Assembly (NCBI GenBank): GCA_009917695.1 | Contig: JAACJG010000002.1 | Location: 372,001-436,000 of the forward strand | Origin: Candidatus Rifleibacterium amylolyticum | GTDB taxonomy: Bacteria > Muiribacteriota > Ozemobacteria > Ozemobacterales > Ozemobacteraceae | Direction: 5' to 3' | DNA: 64,000 bases | Part shown: positions 8,116 to 15,752 of the stretch, piece by piece | Numbering within the stretch: the first letter of the stretch is position 1 | How the letters are laid out: every line of letters begins with the position of its first letter | The notes under the pieces: model-generated | What the model saw: only the letters and a program-made list of their open reading frames with translations | Told to the model about the DNA's origin: nothing | Database searches by the model: none | Made by a program: the position numbers and the translations under genes

Positions 8116-10353
8116 ATGAACAGCAGGAGCGAACAAAATCTGCGTGCAGAAGAGCTGTCACAGGGCTCTTCGGTCGATAATCTGTCGATACAGGAATTGC
8201 AGATCAATCTCTGCCTCGAAGAATTGAATTCAAGCGACACTCTCACCAGACAGCACGCAATTTCGCAGTTGCAAAATTTTGTTGATAATCCAAAAGTTGT
8301 TGCTGCCCTGAAGGCCCGCTTTGAGATTGAGGAAAACCCTTACTGCAAAAGCGATTTAATTGAGCTGGTCAAGCTGACGACTGTCTCTACCACTGCGCTG
8401 GAGCTCTCAAAGAGCCAGACAAGTCAGGCTCTGGAAATAATCAGGCTCTGGAACTCAGTCGAAATTGCTCTTCTCTTCGACCTGGTCAAGCATGTGAAGA
8501 AGCTATCGACAGAAGATCAGGTAAAGGTTTTCTGCGAAATTTTCGGCAGCGCAAAGTCGCCGGCACAGATTATTCCGGCGCTTTCTCTAAGCAGAAAAGT
8601 AATGCTGCATGACGAGGTATTGAAGCGCCTCGAGAAGCTGCTGCATGCGAAAAGCCCGTTGATGGTGATCAGAGTCATCAATCTTCTCACACGTCTCAAA
8701 CCGGCAAGGCTTGCCACACACCTGCCAAGACTGCTGGTCGACAAAAGCATGCAGGTTCGGCTGGCGGCCATAAAAGCTCTGCACCTGCTTTCACAATCAG
8801 AAGCAATAAGACTGCTCAACGAATTTTTGTTTTCCAAAAATGAAAACAATCGTAAGTCGGCTTTTTCTGCGCTTTTTCTGCTACCGTTCAATCACACCGG
8901 CGACGTCGTGTTGAGGCTGATAGAGCAGGCCGAGCTCCCGAAAAATCTTGACCAGGTCATCAGCTTTCTGATCTACAACAACCCCGACCCGCAATTTTTT
9001 CGCCGAATCACCATTTCATATCTGCTGCATGGCAAAAAGCTGGCCAGACTGAAGAATTACTGGTCCCTGGCCGCCAGAGCGCTTATCATTGCCAGGCTCG
9101 TCGACAAGGATGAAATAGAGCTGAAAACTCAGGCGCTGGCAGAAGCAAAAAAGTTCATTCAAAGTCACACCAGCAAAGATACCGCAGATGAAGTGGCAAA
9201 AGAAGAGGCAGCTCCGTCCGGTCATCAAAATAACGAACTTGCACAGTTGTTCACCGTTAAGGAATTTTCGGAAAACGAGGCAAACAGGCTTCTGAAAATC
9301 TGCCGGAATGTTACCAGTCCATCAGAAATTCTGGCGGCCATCAGACTTATCAGCACACATCGACTGACCTCGCAGCATTTTTCTGACTGGCTGGAAGCGC
9401 TTCTCGACCACGATTCTACAGATATAGTCTGCGCCGCAATCGCCAGTCTGCAGAAGATCAACAGCGCAAGACTGCTTCCGCACCTGCCGGTTCTGGTTTT
9501 TCACAAAGAATCGACGGTTGGAGAAACTGCCATTAAGGCATTCAGCAGCGATTATTCAGACAAATTTGCAGACAAACTGAAGCTATGGCTCAAAGATAAC
9601 GATGCCAGAATCAGAGATGTCGCCCGCAAAGGTCTCATGGAAATCGACTTTCTGCAGGCCCGCGACCTTATTTTTGGCTATTACCGGTCAGTTGCAAAGG
9701 TTGAACAGCTCAAATTCTACGCATCGATTCTGATATTGAACCCTGACAGATTGACGGTCTACCGGCTGAATGACCTGGCTGCCAGATCGTCAGGCGAAAA
9801 GAAACAGTATCTTTGCCAGCTCTCTGACGAGATTAAAAAGGAGCTTGGCGATGCCACCAACGATGAAAACACTTCGACCTTGAGCGCCATAATCAGCGAA
9901 GCAAGCCTGCAGGAGCAATGGGCGGAAATTCTCTGCAAAATCAAACAGATCAGTTATAACAATCAGGAAATCACGCTGTCAGACCTGACCAGATCAAAGG
10001 CTTTCAATTTTGTCATGGCTGGTTTTCTGATCATTACCATCGTTCTGTTTTTAACGAAGTTCAGAATCGACAATATTTTTACGGGCAAAACCGCACCAGC
10101 CACGGCGACGCAGAAGACTTATTCATACGATCTTGGCGAACAGACCCTGCCACAGGCTGATCTTGCAAAGGCCAGACCATGGGATTACACACTTCCTGAG
10201 CTTGCAACCCCCAGCCCTGAATTGAACGAAGTAATGACGATCGAGGAACATAGGGTTCTTCGCAACGACCTGCGAGAAGAAATCGGTACAGATGCGGATA
10301 AGGTTTCGACTGATTTTATAAATTTATCACCTGAAGGTGAGTCGTTAAAATGA
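8116..10353 (+). CDS. HEAT-repeat protein with C-proximal membrane helix
   Basis: Protein of 745 residues, almost entirely helical HEAT-like repeats (for example MQVRLAAIKALHLLSQSEA, STDIVCAAIASLQKINSARL, ARIRDVARKGLMEIDFLQA). One membrane helix lies at about 630-652 (FVMAGFLIITIVLFL) with a roughly 90-residue tail. No signal peptide is seen, so the HEAT array should be cytoplasmic and the tail outside. ATG follows the previous stop directly, and the stop overlaps the next prepilin start by 4 bp (ATGA). The N-terminal block ending ENPYCKSDLIELV resembles EQDPHCKQGLQEIL in the smaller protein at 13713, so the two are probably paralogues. I infer a scaffold or regulator of the pseudopilin apparatus, in place of GspL/M- or PilM/N-like proteins; no direct evidence. 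Confidence 0.7.
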   Translation: MNSRSEQNLRAEELSQGSSVDNLSIQELQINLCLEELNSSDTLTRQHAISQLQNFVDNPKVVAALKARFEIEENPYCKSDLIELVKLTTVSTTALELSKSQTSQALEIIRLWNSVEIALLFDLVKHVKKLSTEDQVKVFCEIFGSAKSPAQIIPALSLSRKVMLHDEVLKRLEKLLHAKSPLMVIRVINLLTRLKPARLATHLPRLLVDKSMQVRLAAIKALHLLSQSEAIRLLNEFLFSKNENNRKSAFSALFLLPFNHTGDVVLRLIEQAELPKNLDQVISFLIYNNPDPQFFRRITISYLLHGKKLARLKNYWSLAARALIIARLVDKDEIELKTQALAEAKKFIQSHTSKDTADEVAKEEAAPSGHQNNELAQLFTVKEFSENEANRLLKICRNVTSPSEILAAIRLISTHRLTSQHFSDWLEALLDHDSTDIVCAAIASLQKINSARLLPHLPVLVFHKESTVGETAIKAFSSDYSDKFADKLKLWLKDNDARIRDVARKGLMEIDFLQARDLIFGYYRSVAKVEQLKFYASILILNPDRLTVYRLNDLAARSSGEKKQYLCQLSDEIKKELGDATNDENTSTLSAIISEASLQEQWAEILCKIKQISYNNQEITLSDLTRSKAFNFVMAGFLIITIVLFLTKFRIDNIFTGKTAPATATQKTYSYDLGEQTLPQADLAKARPWDYTLPELATPSPELNEVMTIEEHRVLRNDLREEIGTDADKVSTDFINLSPEGESLK

Positions 10354-10907
10354 AAACCATTCACAAAGCAGCACGCTCTGACAGATTGCGTGGCATTACC
10401 TTTCCGGAGATTGTTGTCGCAGTGGCAGTGTTTGCGATAATGGTTATTCCGCTTTATCTGACCATGGGTAATGTTCAAACCGACACGAAAAAAAGCATCA
10501 ATTACCTCAGGGCAATTGAACTCGCAAATGAAGCCATAGATTACGTAAAGATGCTTCCGGTCGACAAAGACTTCAAACGCAATGCCGATGCGCTTTCCGG
10601 CAGCATTCTGATCGAAACCGGCAGTGACTTTGAAGCCGCTCAGATTCCAACCGGCGCCAATGACTACTACAAAGATGTTCTCGAGCCTAAAATTCAATAT
10701 TCAAGCCAGTATAATCCGGCCTACTTTTACCGGACCATTGAAGTGTCAGATTTGACCGGCACCGGCTATGCAGGCTTGTTGAAAAAGGTCATAGTGACAG
10801 TGTACTGGGATAACGACGTTAAGGTTAACAATATTCATGATCTCAGCAAAAAAACCAGAAACGTCGTTATGGCTACTCTTGTCACAGACTGGAAAAGCCA
10901 GCCATGA
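10350..10907 (+). CDS. Prepilin-type protein, GspI/PilV-like (block A)
   Basis: Type IV prepilin signature near residue 14: RGITFPEIVVAVAVFAIM, with the peptidase-site Gly, Glu at +5 and a hydrophobic helix. The 185-residue length and the motifs ELANEAIDYVKM and YFYRTIEVS, typical of minor pseudopilins, suggest a GspI- or PilV-like role at the fibre tip. It would be inserted in the inner membrane by its helix and processed by a prepilin peptidase encoded elsewhere. It overlaps the HEAT gene by 4 bp and the following prepilin by 4 bp, so all three are translationally coupled. The prepilin call is firm; the I/V subtype is from size and order only. Confidence 0.82.
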   Translation: MKTIHKAARSDRLRGITFPEIVVAVAVFAIMVIPLYLTMGNVQTDTKKSINYLRAIELANEAIDYVKMLPVDKDFKRNADALSGSILIETGSDFEAAQIPTGANDYYKDVLEPKIQYSSQYNPAYFYRTIEVSDLTGTGYAGLLKKVIVTVYWDNDVKVNNIHDLSKKTRNVVMATLVTDWKSQP

Positions 10908-11587
10908 AGATTACATCAGCAAAACCACATTCGGGATTTACGCTGGTAGAAATGCTTATCGGCACCGTCATCATCGGCTTCATTTTTTACATAGTTACCT
11001 CCTTTTCCAGCAATATGGCCTTCAAATACAAGCACGGCTTTGTCGATCTCGAAAATTTCCGTGTAGCGCATCAGGCAATCAATCAGTTGCGGCGCGATTT
11101 CAACATGGCCTGTCCCTATGTAACTGCCGGTGACGGCATAAATGAGCAGAAAAAGTTTCTTTTGCGGCCGCTTTCTATCGACAAAGGCGCCGGAAAATTT
11201 GCCGGAGCCAACAGAAGAATAGGTATTATGCCGCAACATCTGACTTTCTATAAATTTGCCGACGCAAGTTTTGGCCAGCACCAGATGCCGGTGGTCGAAG
11301 AGGTTGAGTATCTTTTTGACAGTGCTTCTGGAGATCTGACCCGTAGATGTGGCGCGACTCTGCAAAAGTTCCCAGGTTTCAAGGAAATCGAGTTCAAATC
11401 GTTTGTGCATCAGGCAAACCCACAGGTTCCGGTATTGTGGGTGAGAATGACGCTCGACCAGGATCACTATAAGGAAAGCGACTTCGGCAAGCCACTGGAA
11501 CTGACTGTAAGCATCACCAGCAACTTTGTTGCTGACGCGATAAACTACAACAGCTGGCAATATAGAAATTATCATCAGAGCAAATAA
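10904..11587 (+). CDS. Prepilin-type protein, GspJ/PilW-like (block A)
   Basis: Classic prepilin N-terminus HSGFTLVEMLIGTVIIGFI with Gly at the cleavage site and Glu at +5. It has 227 residues, longer than major pilins and like J/W minor pseudopilins. The segment FRVAHQAINQLRRDFNMACP after the helix is the usual J-type pattern. The gene overlaps its upstream prepilin partner by ATGA and is followed by 66 bp before the first secreted protein. It would form the tip complex with the I-like and K-like proteins of block A. Subtype is by resemblance; the prepilin nature is clear. Confidence 0.82.
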   Translation: MKITSAKPHSGFTLVEMLIGTVIIGFIFYIVTSFSSNMAFKYKHGFVDLENFRVAHQAINQLRRDFNMACPYVTAGDGINEQKKFLLRPLSIDKGAGKFAGANRRIGIMPQHLTFYKFADASFGQHQMPVVEEVEYLFDSASGDLTRRCGATLQKFPGFKEIEFKSFVHQANPQVPVLWVRMTLDQDHYKESDFGKPLELTVSITSNFVADAINYNSWQYRNYHQSK

Positions 11588-11653
11588 CAAATTACGTTTT
11601 CGAAATTTTGCGCGTTTTAATAAATGAAGAGAGATTACAGAGGGAGAAATTTT

Positions 11654-12532
11654 ATGATGAGTTTCTGGCAAAAACGGTTCCTTATCAGCATTTTTCTGAT
11701 ACTGGCACTAACTTTTCAGCCAATCATAATTTCCTCAGTCTATGCGCAGAGCGGAAGCAAGGCACAGCAGCTTAAAAAAGCAGGTGAGCTGGCTAAAGAC
11801 GTCTGGGAAAAGGGAAAAGACGTATTAAAAATCACGCCTGACCCCGCCAAAGAGGCAGCCAAAGCTATGGCTGCGAAGGGAATAGAAGACTCTGCCAAAT
11901 CAGGCATGCTGAATCGGGCAATTCAGAAATTCGTCGGCATGATCACCGATGCCAAGCTGAATGTCAAACTGATGATCGATGTTATCGATTCGATCATCAG
12001 CATTGTAAAACTGGTAAGAAACCCGGCGAGGTCTATTCTCGACTCGGCAACGACGCTGACCGGCATTACCACAAAGTTTCACAAAGAAGAAACAATACTC
12101 GATGTGCTCATCGGAAAAATGGACACAATGGTAACCAGTTCAAGCATTGTCGGAATGATTCTGGCCGGGGCCGGCGCTTTGGCGGCCTCAACCGGAATTT
12201 TTGTCCATATCGGGGCGACCTGCAGTGCCATCGGCACGGCAATACTGGGCTATGCCAAAACTGCCGGCATCCTTTTGTCGGCTTTAAAAGCCGGGATTGT
12301 GGTGGGGAAAGCCGCAACCAAATTATGGTATGCTGCTTCCAACAAATTAAGATCCTGGTGGGAGAAGCGAAAGGCGGCAAGGGAGACAGGCATACAACCC
12401 GGCGAAGAACCGCCAGACATGAAAGAAGACATCAAGGCAATCGATGAAACAAACGACAGCATGTCGACCGATCTTAATGGCCCGGATGATTCGGATACAG
12501 TCGCAGATCCCAGCTACTCAGCTGAAGATTGA
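11654..12532 (+). CDS. Secreted protein with Gly/Ala-rich hydrophobic core, unknown family
   Basis: I do not recognise a family. From the chosen ATG 11654 (GAGGGAG just upstream, lying inside the longer ORF-track version) the protein has a signal peptide ending LTFQPIIISSVYAQS. A Lys-rich amphipathic part (KAGELAKDVWEKGKDVLK) follows, then a hydrophobic Gly/Ala-rich middle (GMILAGAGALAASTGIFV and on to AGIVVGKAATKL), a basic patch WWEKRKAAR and an acidic tail. The next gene has the same plan and a very similar signal peptide, so they are a tandem related pair. The hydrophobic core could be membrane-inserting. Location between two pseudopilin sets makes it a candidate exported substrate or structural partner, which is inference. 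Confidence 0.6.
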   Translation: MMSFWQKRFLISIFLILALTFQPIIISSVYAQSGSKAQQLKKAGELAKDVWEKGKDVLKITPDPAKEAAKAMAAKGIEDSAKSGMLNRAIQKFVGMITDAKLNVKLMIDVIDSIISIVKLVRNPARSILDSATTLTGITTKFHKEETILDVLIGKMDTMVTSSSIVGMILAGAGALAASTGIFVHIGATCSAIGTAILGYAKTAGILLSALKAGIVVGKAATKLWYAASNKLRSWWEKRKAARETGIQPGEEPPDMKEDIKAIDETNDSMSTDLNGPDDSDTVADPSYSAED

Positions 12533-12612
12533 CACAAATTATTCAGGTACAATTACATTTGTTAAAAAATGTTCGTTTAATATTAAGAATGAAGATTAAG
12601 GGGGAAAAGAAT

Positions 12613-13536
12613 ATGAGCAGAAATCTTAAACTCAGACCGCTACTCTGTTGGTTGCTGGTTTTTTCACTGGTGTTTCAGCCGGTCATATTTGAAGCAGTGG
12701 CACAGGCAAATGAGCAGGTAACCACCGCGGAAGACTCAAGCACTCAAACCCAGGGAGCCTCACAGGAACTCAGCAGCGTCGATACCAGCAAATGGGAAAT
12801 CAAAACCAACTTCTGGCAGAAGCTTGGCATCTCGATCGGTAATTTCTTCAAGAAAGGCTTGAAGAAGAAAATCGAGAACGCAAAAAAGGAACTGGCCAAA
12901 GCCAGAACAGAGACAGAAGCAAGCAAGGCCCAGACCAAAGAAGCGGCAGCTGAATCAGCCAAAGCGACCCAGGACACAAAGGGTGCCGTGGCAACATCTC
13001 AGTCGGCCAAAGATAAAGACAACCTGAGCGCTGCATCGGGCGCAAAGGGAAAAGCTCAGGAAGGACTGCTCAAGGTCGGTGAAAAACTGCAGGGAATAGC
13101 GGATATACTATCTCAGATCGGCATGGCGCTGGGAACCGTCGGCATGGTATGTTCTTCACTCAGCGCAGTACCCTATGTGGGGGCTATTTTAGGTGCCGTG
13201 GGAGGAATCCTGAAGACCGTAGCCGCGCTTCTTGCCAAAGTTTCGGCAGTGATAAAAGTGGCAGCAGCCGCAATAATTGCGGCTGCAAACGCTTCCAAAA
13301 CGAGCGATGTTGATTTCGATAAATATGCAAAAGACGCTGCCGAAGCATGGAAAAACTCAGGCAACGAGTATAAAACGTCAGAAAAGACAACTGAAGGTAA
13401 GGTGAGCGAAGAAAGTGTCTCTGGCTCTGAAAAAGAAGAAGTGACCGTTCCGGATGAAGACAGCATTGAAACTGACAACTCAGGCTCACAGGAAGAGGTG
13501 GTCGGAGAGCCCGACCTTCCGGGATCAGAAGAATAA
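12613..13536 (+). CDS. Secreted protein, second of a related pair with hydrophobic Gly/Ala-rich core
   Basis: The true start is probably ATG 12613, preceded by AAGGGGGAAAAG; the ORF-track start 28 codons earlier lies at the end of the preceding gene. Signal peptide LLVFSLVFQPVIFEAVAQA shares the L-x-FQP-[IV]-I-x3-V-x-AQ pattern of the upstream protein. An Ala/Lys-rich probable coiled coil follows (KKELAKARTETEASKAQTKE). Next is a strongly hydrophobic segment from QIGMALGTVGMVCSSLSAVP through AILGAVGGILKTVAALL to VAAAAIIAAANAS, then an acidic Ser/Glu-rich tail. No family recognised. It ends about 86 bp before a strong terminator, so it closes block A. Confidence 0.6.
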   Translation: MSRNLKLRPLLCWLLVFSLVFQPVIFEAVAQANEQVTTAEDSSTQTQGASQELSSVDTSKWEIKTNFWQKLGISIGNFFKKGLKKKIENAKKELAKARTETEASKAQTKEAAAESAKATQDTKGAVATSQSAKDKDNLSAASGAKGKAQEGLLKVGEKLQGIADILSQIGMALGTVGMVCSSLSAVPYVGAILGAVGGILKTVAALLAKVSAVIKVAAAAIIAAANASKTSDVDFDKYAKDAAEAWKNSGNEYKTSEKTTEGKVSEESVSGSEKEEVTVPDEDSIETDNSGSQEEVVGEPDLPGSEE

Positions 13537-13622
13537 TTGCGGCGGTCAGAAACAGATCGACTTCTGTTGTTAATCGGTAAGCATTATTCAGGAAATGCTG
13601 CAAGAAAGCTGAGACTGCAACG

Positions 13623-13668
13623 ACACATTCAGGCAGAGGGTTCTGAAGTCTGCCTGAATGTGTTATTC
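13623..13668 (+). terminator. Strong terminator ending block A
   Basis: Perfect 15-bp inverted repeat (ACACATTCAGGCAGA and its complement) with an 11-nt loop, followed by TATTCTTT. It separates the first co-directional gene group from the second, beginning at 13713. Confidence 0.75.
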
Positions 13669-13712
13669 TTTAGATAGCGACAGGATGCGAACAGCGTTCG
13701 GGAGATTCAACC

Positions 13713-14687
13713 TTGAACGAAAGCCGGAAAGATAATTTGAACAATGTGGTTAAAGAGCTTCTCTTTGACCTGTCTTCTGATGAAAAAACTGTCAGAGCCG
13801 GAGCAATAAGCGGACTTCTCAAATTTTCCACACTTAAACCAGTAGCTCAAGCCGCCCGCGAGATATTTGACTCAGAGCAGGATCCTCATTGTAAACAGGG
13901 ACTGCAGGAAATTCTCGATATTTATGAGCGCAACTCGGGAGATGCAAAGATACGTCTGGTCAAAAGTCCGCATTTCAAACAACCGGATACTCGCAAGCTG
14001 TCTCCTGATGTTCAACCTGAGCCTGAAGCTCCAAAGTTAAGACTTGTCGACAGTAAAATCAGAACAAATCCACCGCGAGCCGGTGTTCATACCGGTAGCG
14101 CGAGTATATCCGAGACAAGACAGCTGGCAGATAAAAACACGGTGCAAACTGCTGAAATAGGCAATAAAGACACCATGTCAGAAGCCGATACCCCAAAACT
14201 CGAACAGGAAGAACAGCCCGCCCAGTCTACAATATTACCGCTCAGTCTCGAAAAACTGAAAAAAATCTCGAATGACTGGTTGGAATGGGCTGCTCAAAAC
14301 GATCTACGGGTGTCACAATCCGGGCTGGGTATTATACTGACGTTTCTATTATGTTTTGCACTTATTGTTTCATACAATATTTATAGAGGCAATGTGATCT
14401 CATACTCTGGAGAATCCGGCAAACTGGAACATGCAATAAACCCCGGTCAAATCCAGACAGGCGAGATTCCACGAGGAGAGATAATTAAAGGAACTCTGAA
14501 AGAATACAATAACCTCGCTCAGATCTGGTTTTTCCTTGCAGACGACGGGAGACTGTTCAAGCTCAAGCTTGACAAATCGCCCAGCTATTACAGAGTTGAA
14601 GAGTATCTCGAGGTTCTGGTCGAGGGCTGCTCAAAAAACTCTCTGGGTCATACAATTCTTATGGGTAAAGCTGAAAAGAAAAGCTGA
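13713..14687 (+). CDS. Short HEAT-like protein with membrane helix (block B)
   Basis: Protein of 324 residues with TTG start and GGGAG upstream. Residues 1-70 form a HEAT-like unit (KTVRAGAISGLLKF) ending EQDPHCKQGLQEIL, similar to the N-terminal part of the 745-residue HEAT protein at 8116. A low-complexity linker follows, then one membrane helix at about 205-225 (LGIILTFLLCFALIVSYNIY) and a C-terminal beta-rich domain (WFFLADDGRLFKLKL). Topology should be cytoplasmic N-terminus and external C-terminus. It is followed after 12 bp by a prepilin gene, mirroring the HEAT-prepilin order of block A. I read it as a reduced paralogue with a comparable role; function unknown. Confidence 0.65.
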   Translation: MNESRKDNLNNVVKELLFDLSSDEKTVRAGAISGLLKFSTLKPVAQAAREIFDSEQDPHCKQGLQEILDIYERNSGDAKIRLVKSPHFKQPDTRKLSPDVQPEPEAPKLRLVDSKIRTNPPRAGVHTGSASISETRQLADKNTVQTAEIGNKDTMSEADTPKLEQEEQPAQSTILPLSLEKLKKISNDWLEWAAQNDLRVSQSGLGIILTFLLCFALIVSYNIYRGNVISYSGESGKLEHAINPGQIQTGEIPRGEIIKGTLKEYNNLAQIWFFLADDGRLFKLKLDKSPSYYRVEEYLEVLVEGCSKNSLGHTILMGKAEKKS

Positions 14688-14699
14688 CAGGATGGCAAA

Positions 14700-15209
14700 T
14701 TGAATACAAATGTAATACAAAACAACAGAAAAGCACGCCAGGGACTCTCTCTGCTAGAAGTCATGCTGGCTGTAGTAATATTTATTCTAGGTATAATTCC
14801 ATTGTTGAGGCTCTTCTCTGAAGGCGGACTGGCGCAGCAAAAGGTCATTCGCGATTTTCCGGTGACATTGAGCATTGCCGAGCGAATCCTGATGACAATA
14901 GAAAACGAAATAGATGAAGGGCGTTTTGATACCGCCATGTTTACGGGAACAGACGGAAACGGCGTCGATATCACTGAATCCGTAATAGAAAACCAGGAAG
15001 TAAGCATGGCTCTCGAAAAATTTTATGGCACAGACAATCAAAGCGCTACCAGATTTTTAACCCAGTGCCGGGTTCTTCTCTCAACCAAGCCAAGTTCTGA
15101 CCCTAATCTGATTGAGATTACCATACGTTTTCTCTGGAATGACCGTGATACAAACAGCAAAGATTTTAAGCACGGCATCGAACTTCATCTGCTCAAAGGC
15201 AAGATCTGA
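14700..15209 (+). CDS. Prepilin-type protein, GspI/PilV-like (block B)
   Basis: TTG start with AGGA upstream. Prepilin signature RQGLSLLEVMLAVVIFILGI, with cleavage-site Gly and Glu at +5. The 169-residue size and the sequence after the helix (LLRLFSEGGLAQQKVIRD) fit a V/I-type minor pseudopilin. It sits where block A has its own I-like gene: directly after the HEAT-membrane protein and before a J-like prepilin, with 4 bp to the chosen next start. It would be processed by a prepilin peptidase not found in the window. Prepilin call is firm, subtype tentative. Confidence 0.82.
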   Translation: MNTNVIQNNRKARQGLSLLEVMLAVVIFILGIIPLLRLFSEGGLAQQKVIRDFPVTLSIAERILMTIENEIDEGRFDTAMFTGTDGNGVDITESVIENQEVSMALEKFYGTDNQSATRFLTQCRVLLSTKPSSDPNLIEITIRFLWNDRDTNSKDFKHGIELHLLKGKI

Positions 15210-15213
15210 AAAA

Positions 15214-15723
15214 ATGCTTGATATGATAAACGGAAAAAAAGGCGTAACCATAGTAGAAATCTGCGTATACGCAGTAATCTTCGCCATGTTTATGGGCATG
15301 GCGACTGGAGTGTTCTTCTGGGCAAAAAAATCACTCGATGTAACTAAGAGAACAGATGATCTGCAGGATCTGCGAGTTGCCTCTACCCAGATAAACACCG
15401 AGTTGTCATACGGCAACAGAGTGCTTTTTCCGCCGGTTTCAAACAGGAGTTTCAGTCAGATACTTTTCATGAATGACAGAAATGAGCTTGTAGTCTTCTT
15501 CAGAGATGAAGACGCCAAGCTTAAGCTGATAAATTATGAAAAGTTCAAGGCCGGCGAAAAAAGCGGCGAAAGGGTTATTGCCAGAAACACCATCGAATTT
15601 CAGGCAGAAAGACCTGATGCCAACCTGATCAAGTATTTTGTAAGAATCACCGACGAAAAGAATGTCGAACACGTGATCGCCAACGCTGTAAAAATGCGAA
15701 ACACAGAAACCAACGGCCCGTGA
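15214..15723 (+). CDS. Prepilin-type protein, GspJ/PilW-like (block B)
   Basis: The ORF track starts 34 codons too early, inside the previous gene. ATG 15214 lies 5 bases after the preceding stop and gives MLDMINGKKGVTIVEICVYAV, a prepilin N-terminus with Gly before V and Glu at +5. The protein is 169 residues, with J/W-type features after the helix (TDDLQDLRVASTQINTEL). The end overlaps the frame of the next gene, whose real start is downstream at 15753. It is the block-B counterpart of the gene at 10904. Confidence 0.8.
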   Translation: MLDMINGKKGVTIVEICVYAVIFAMFMGMATGVFFWAKKSLDVTKRTDDLQDLRVASTQINTELSYGNRVLFPPVSNRSFSQILFMNDRNELVVFFRDEDAKLKLINYEKFKAGEKSGERVIARNTIEFQAERPDANLIKYFVRITDEKNVEHVIANAVKMRNTETNGP

Positions 15724-15752
15724 AGACCTGTTATCCAGAAAGGAGATTGATT

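Noticed and set aside
10916-11671. 251-codon minus-strand ORF over the J-like prepilin
   Set aside because: Antisense shadow; the plus strand has an unmistakable GFTLVE prepilin motif.
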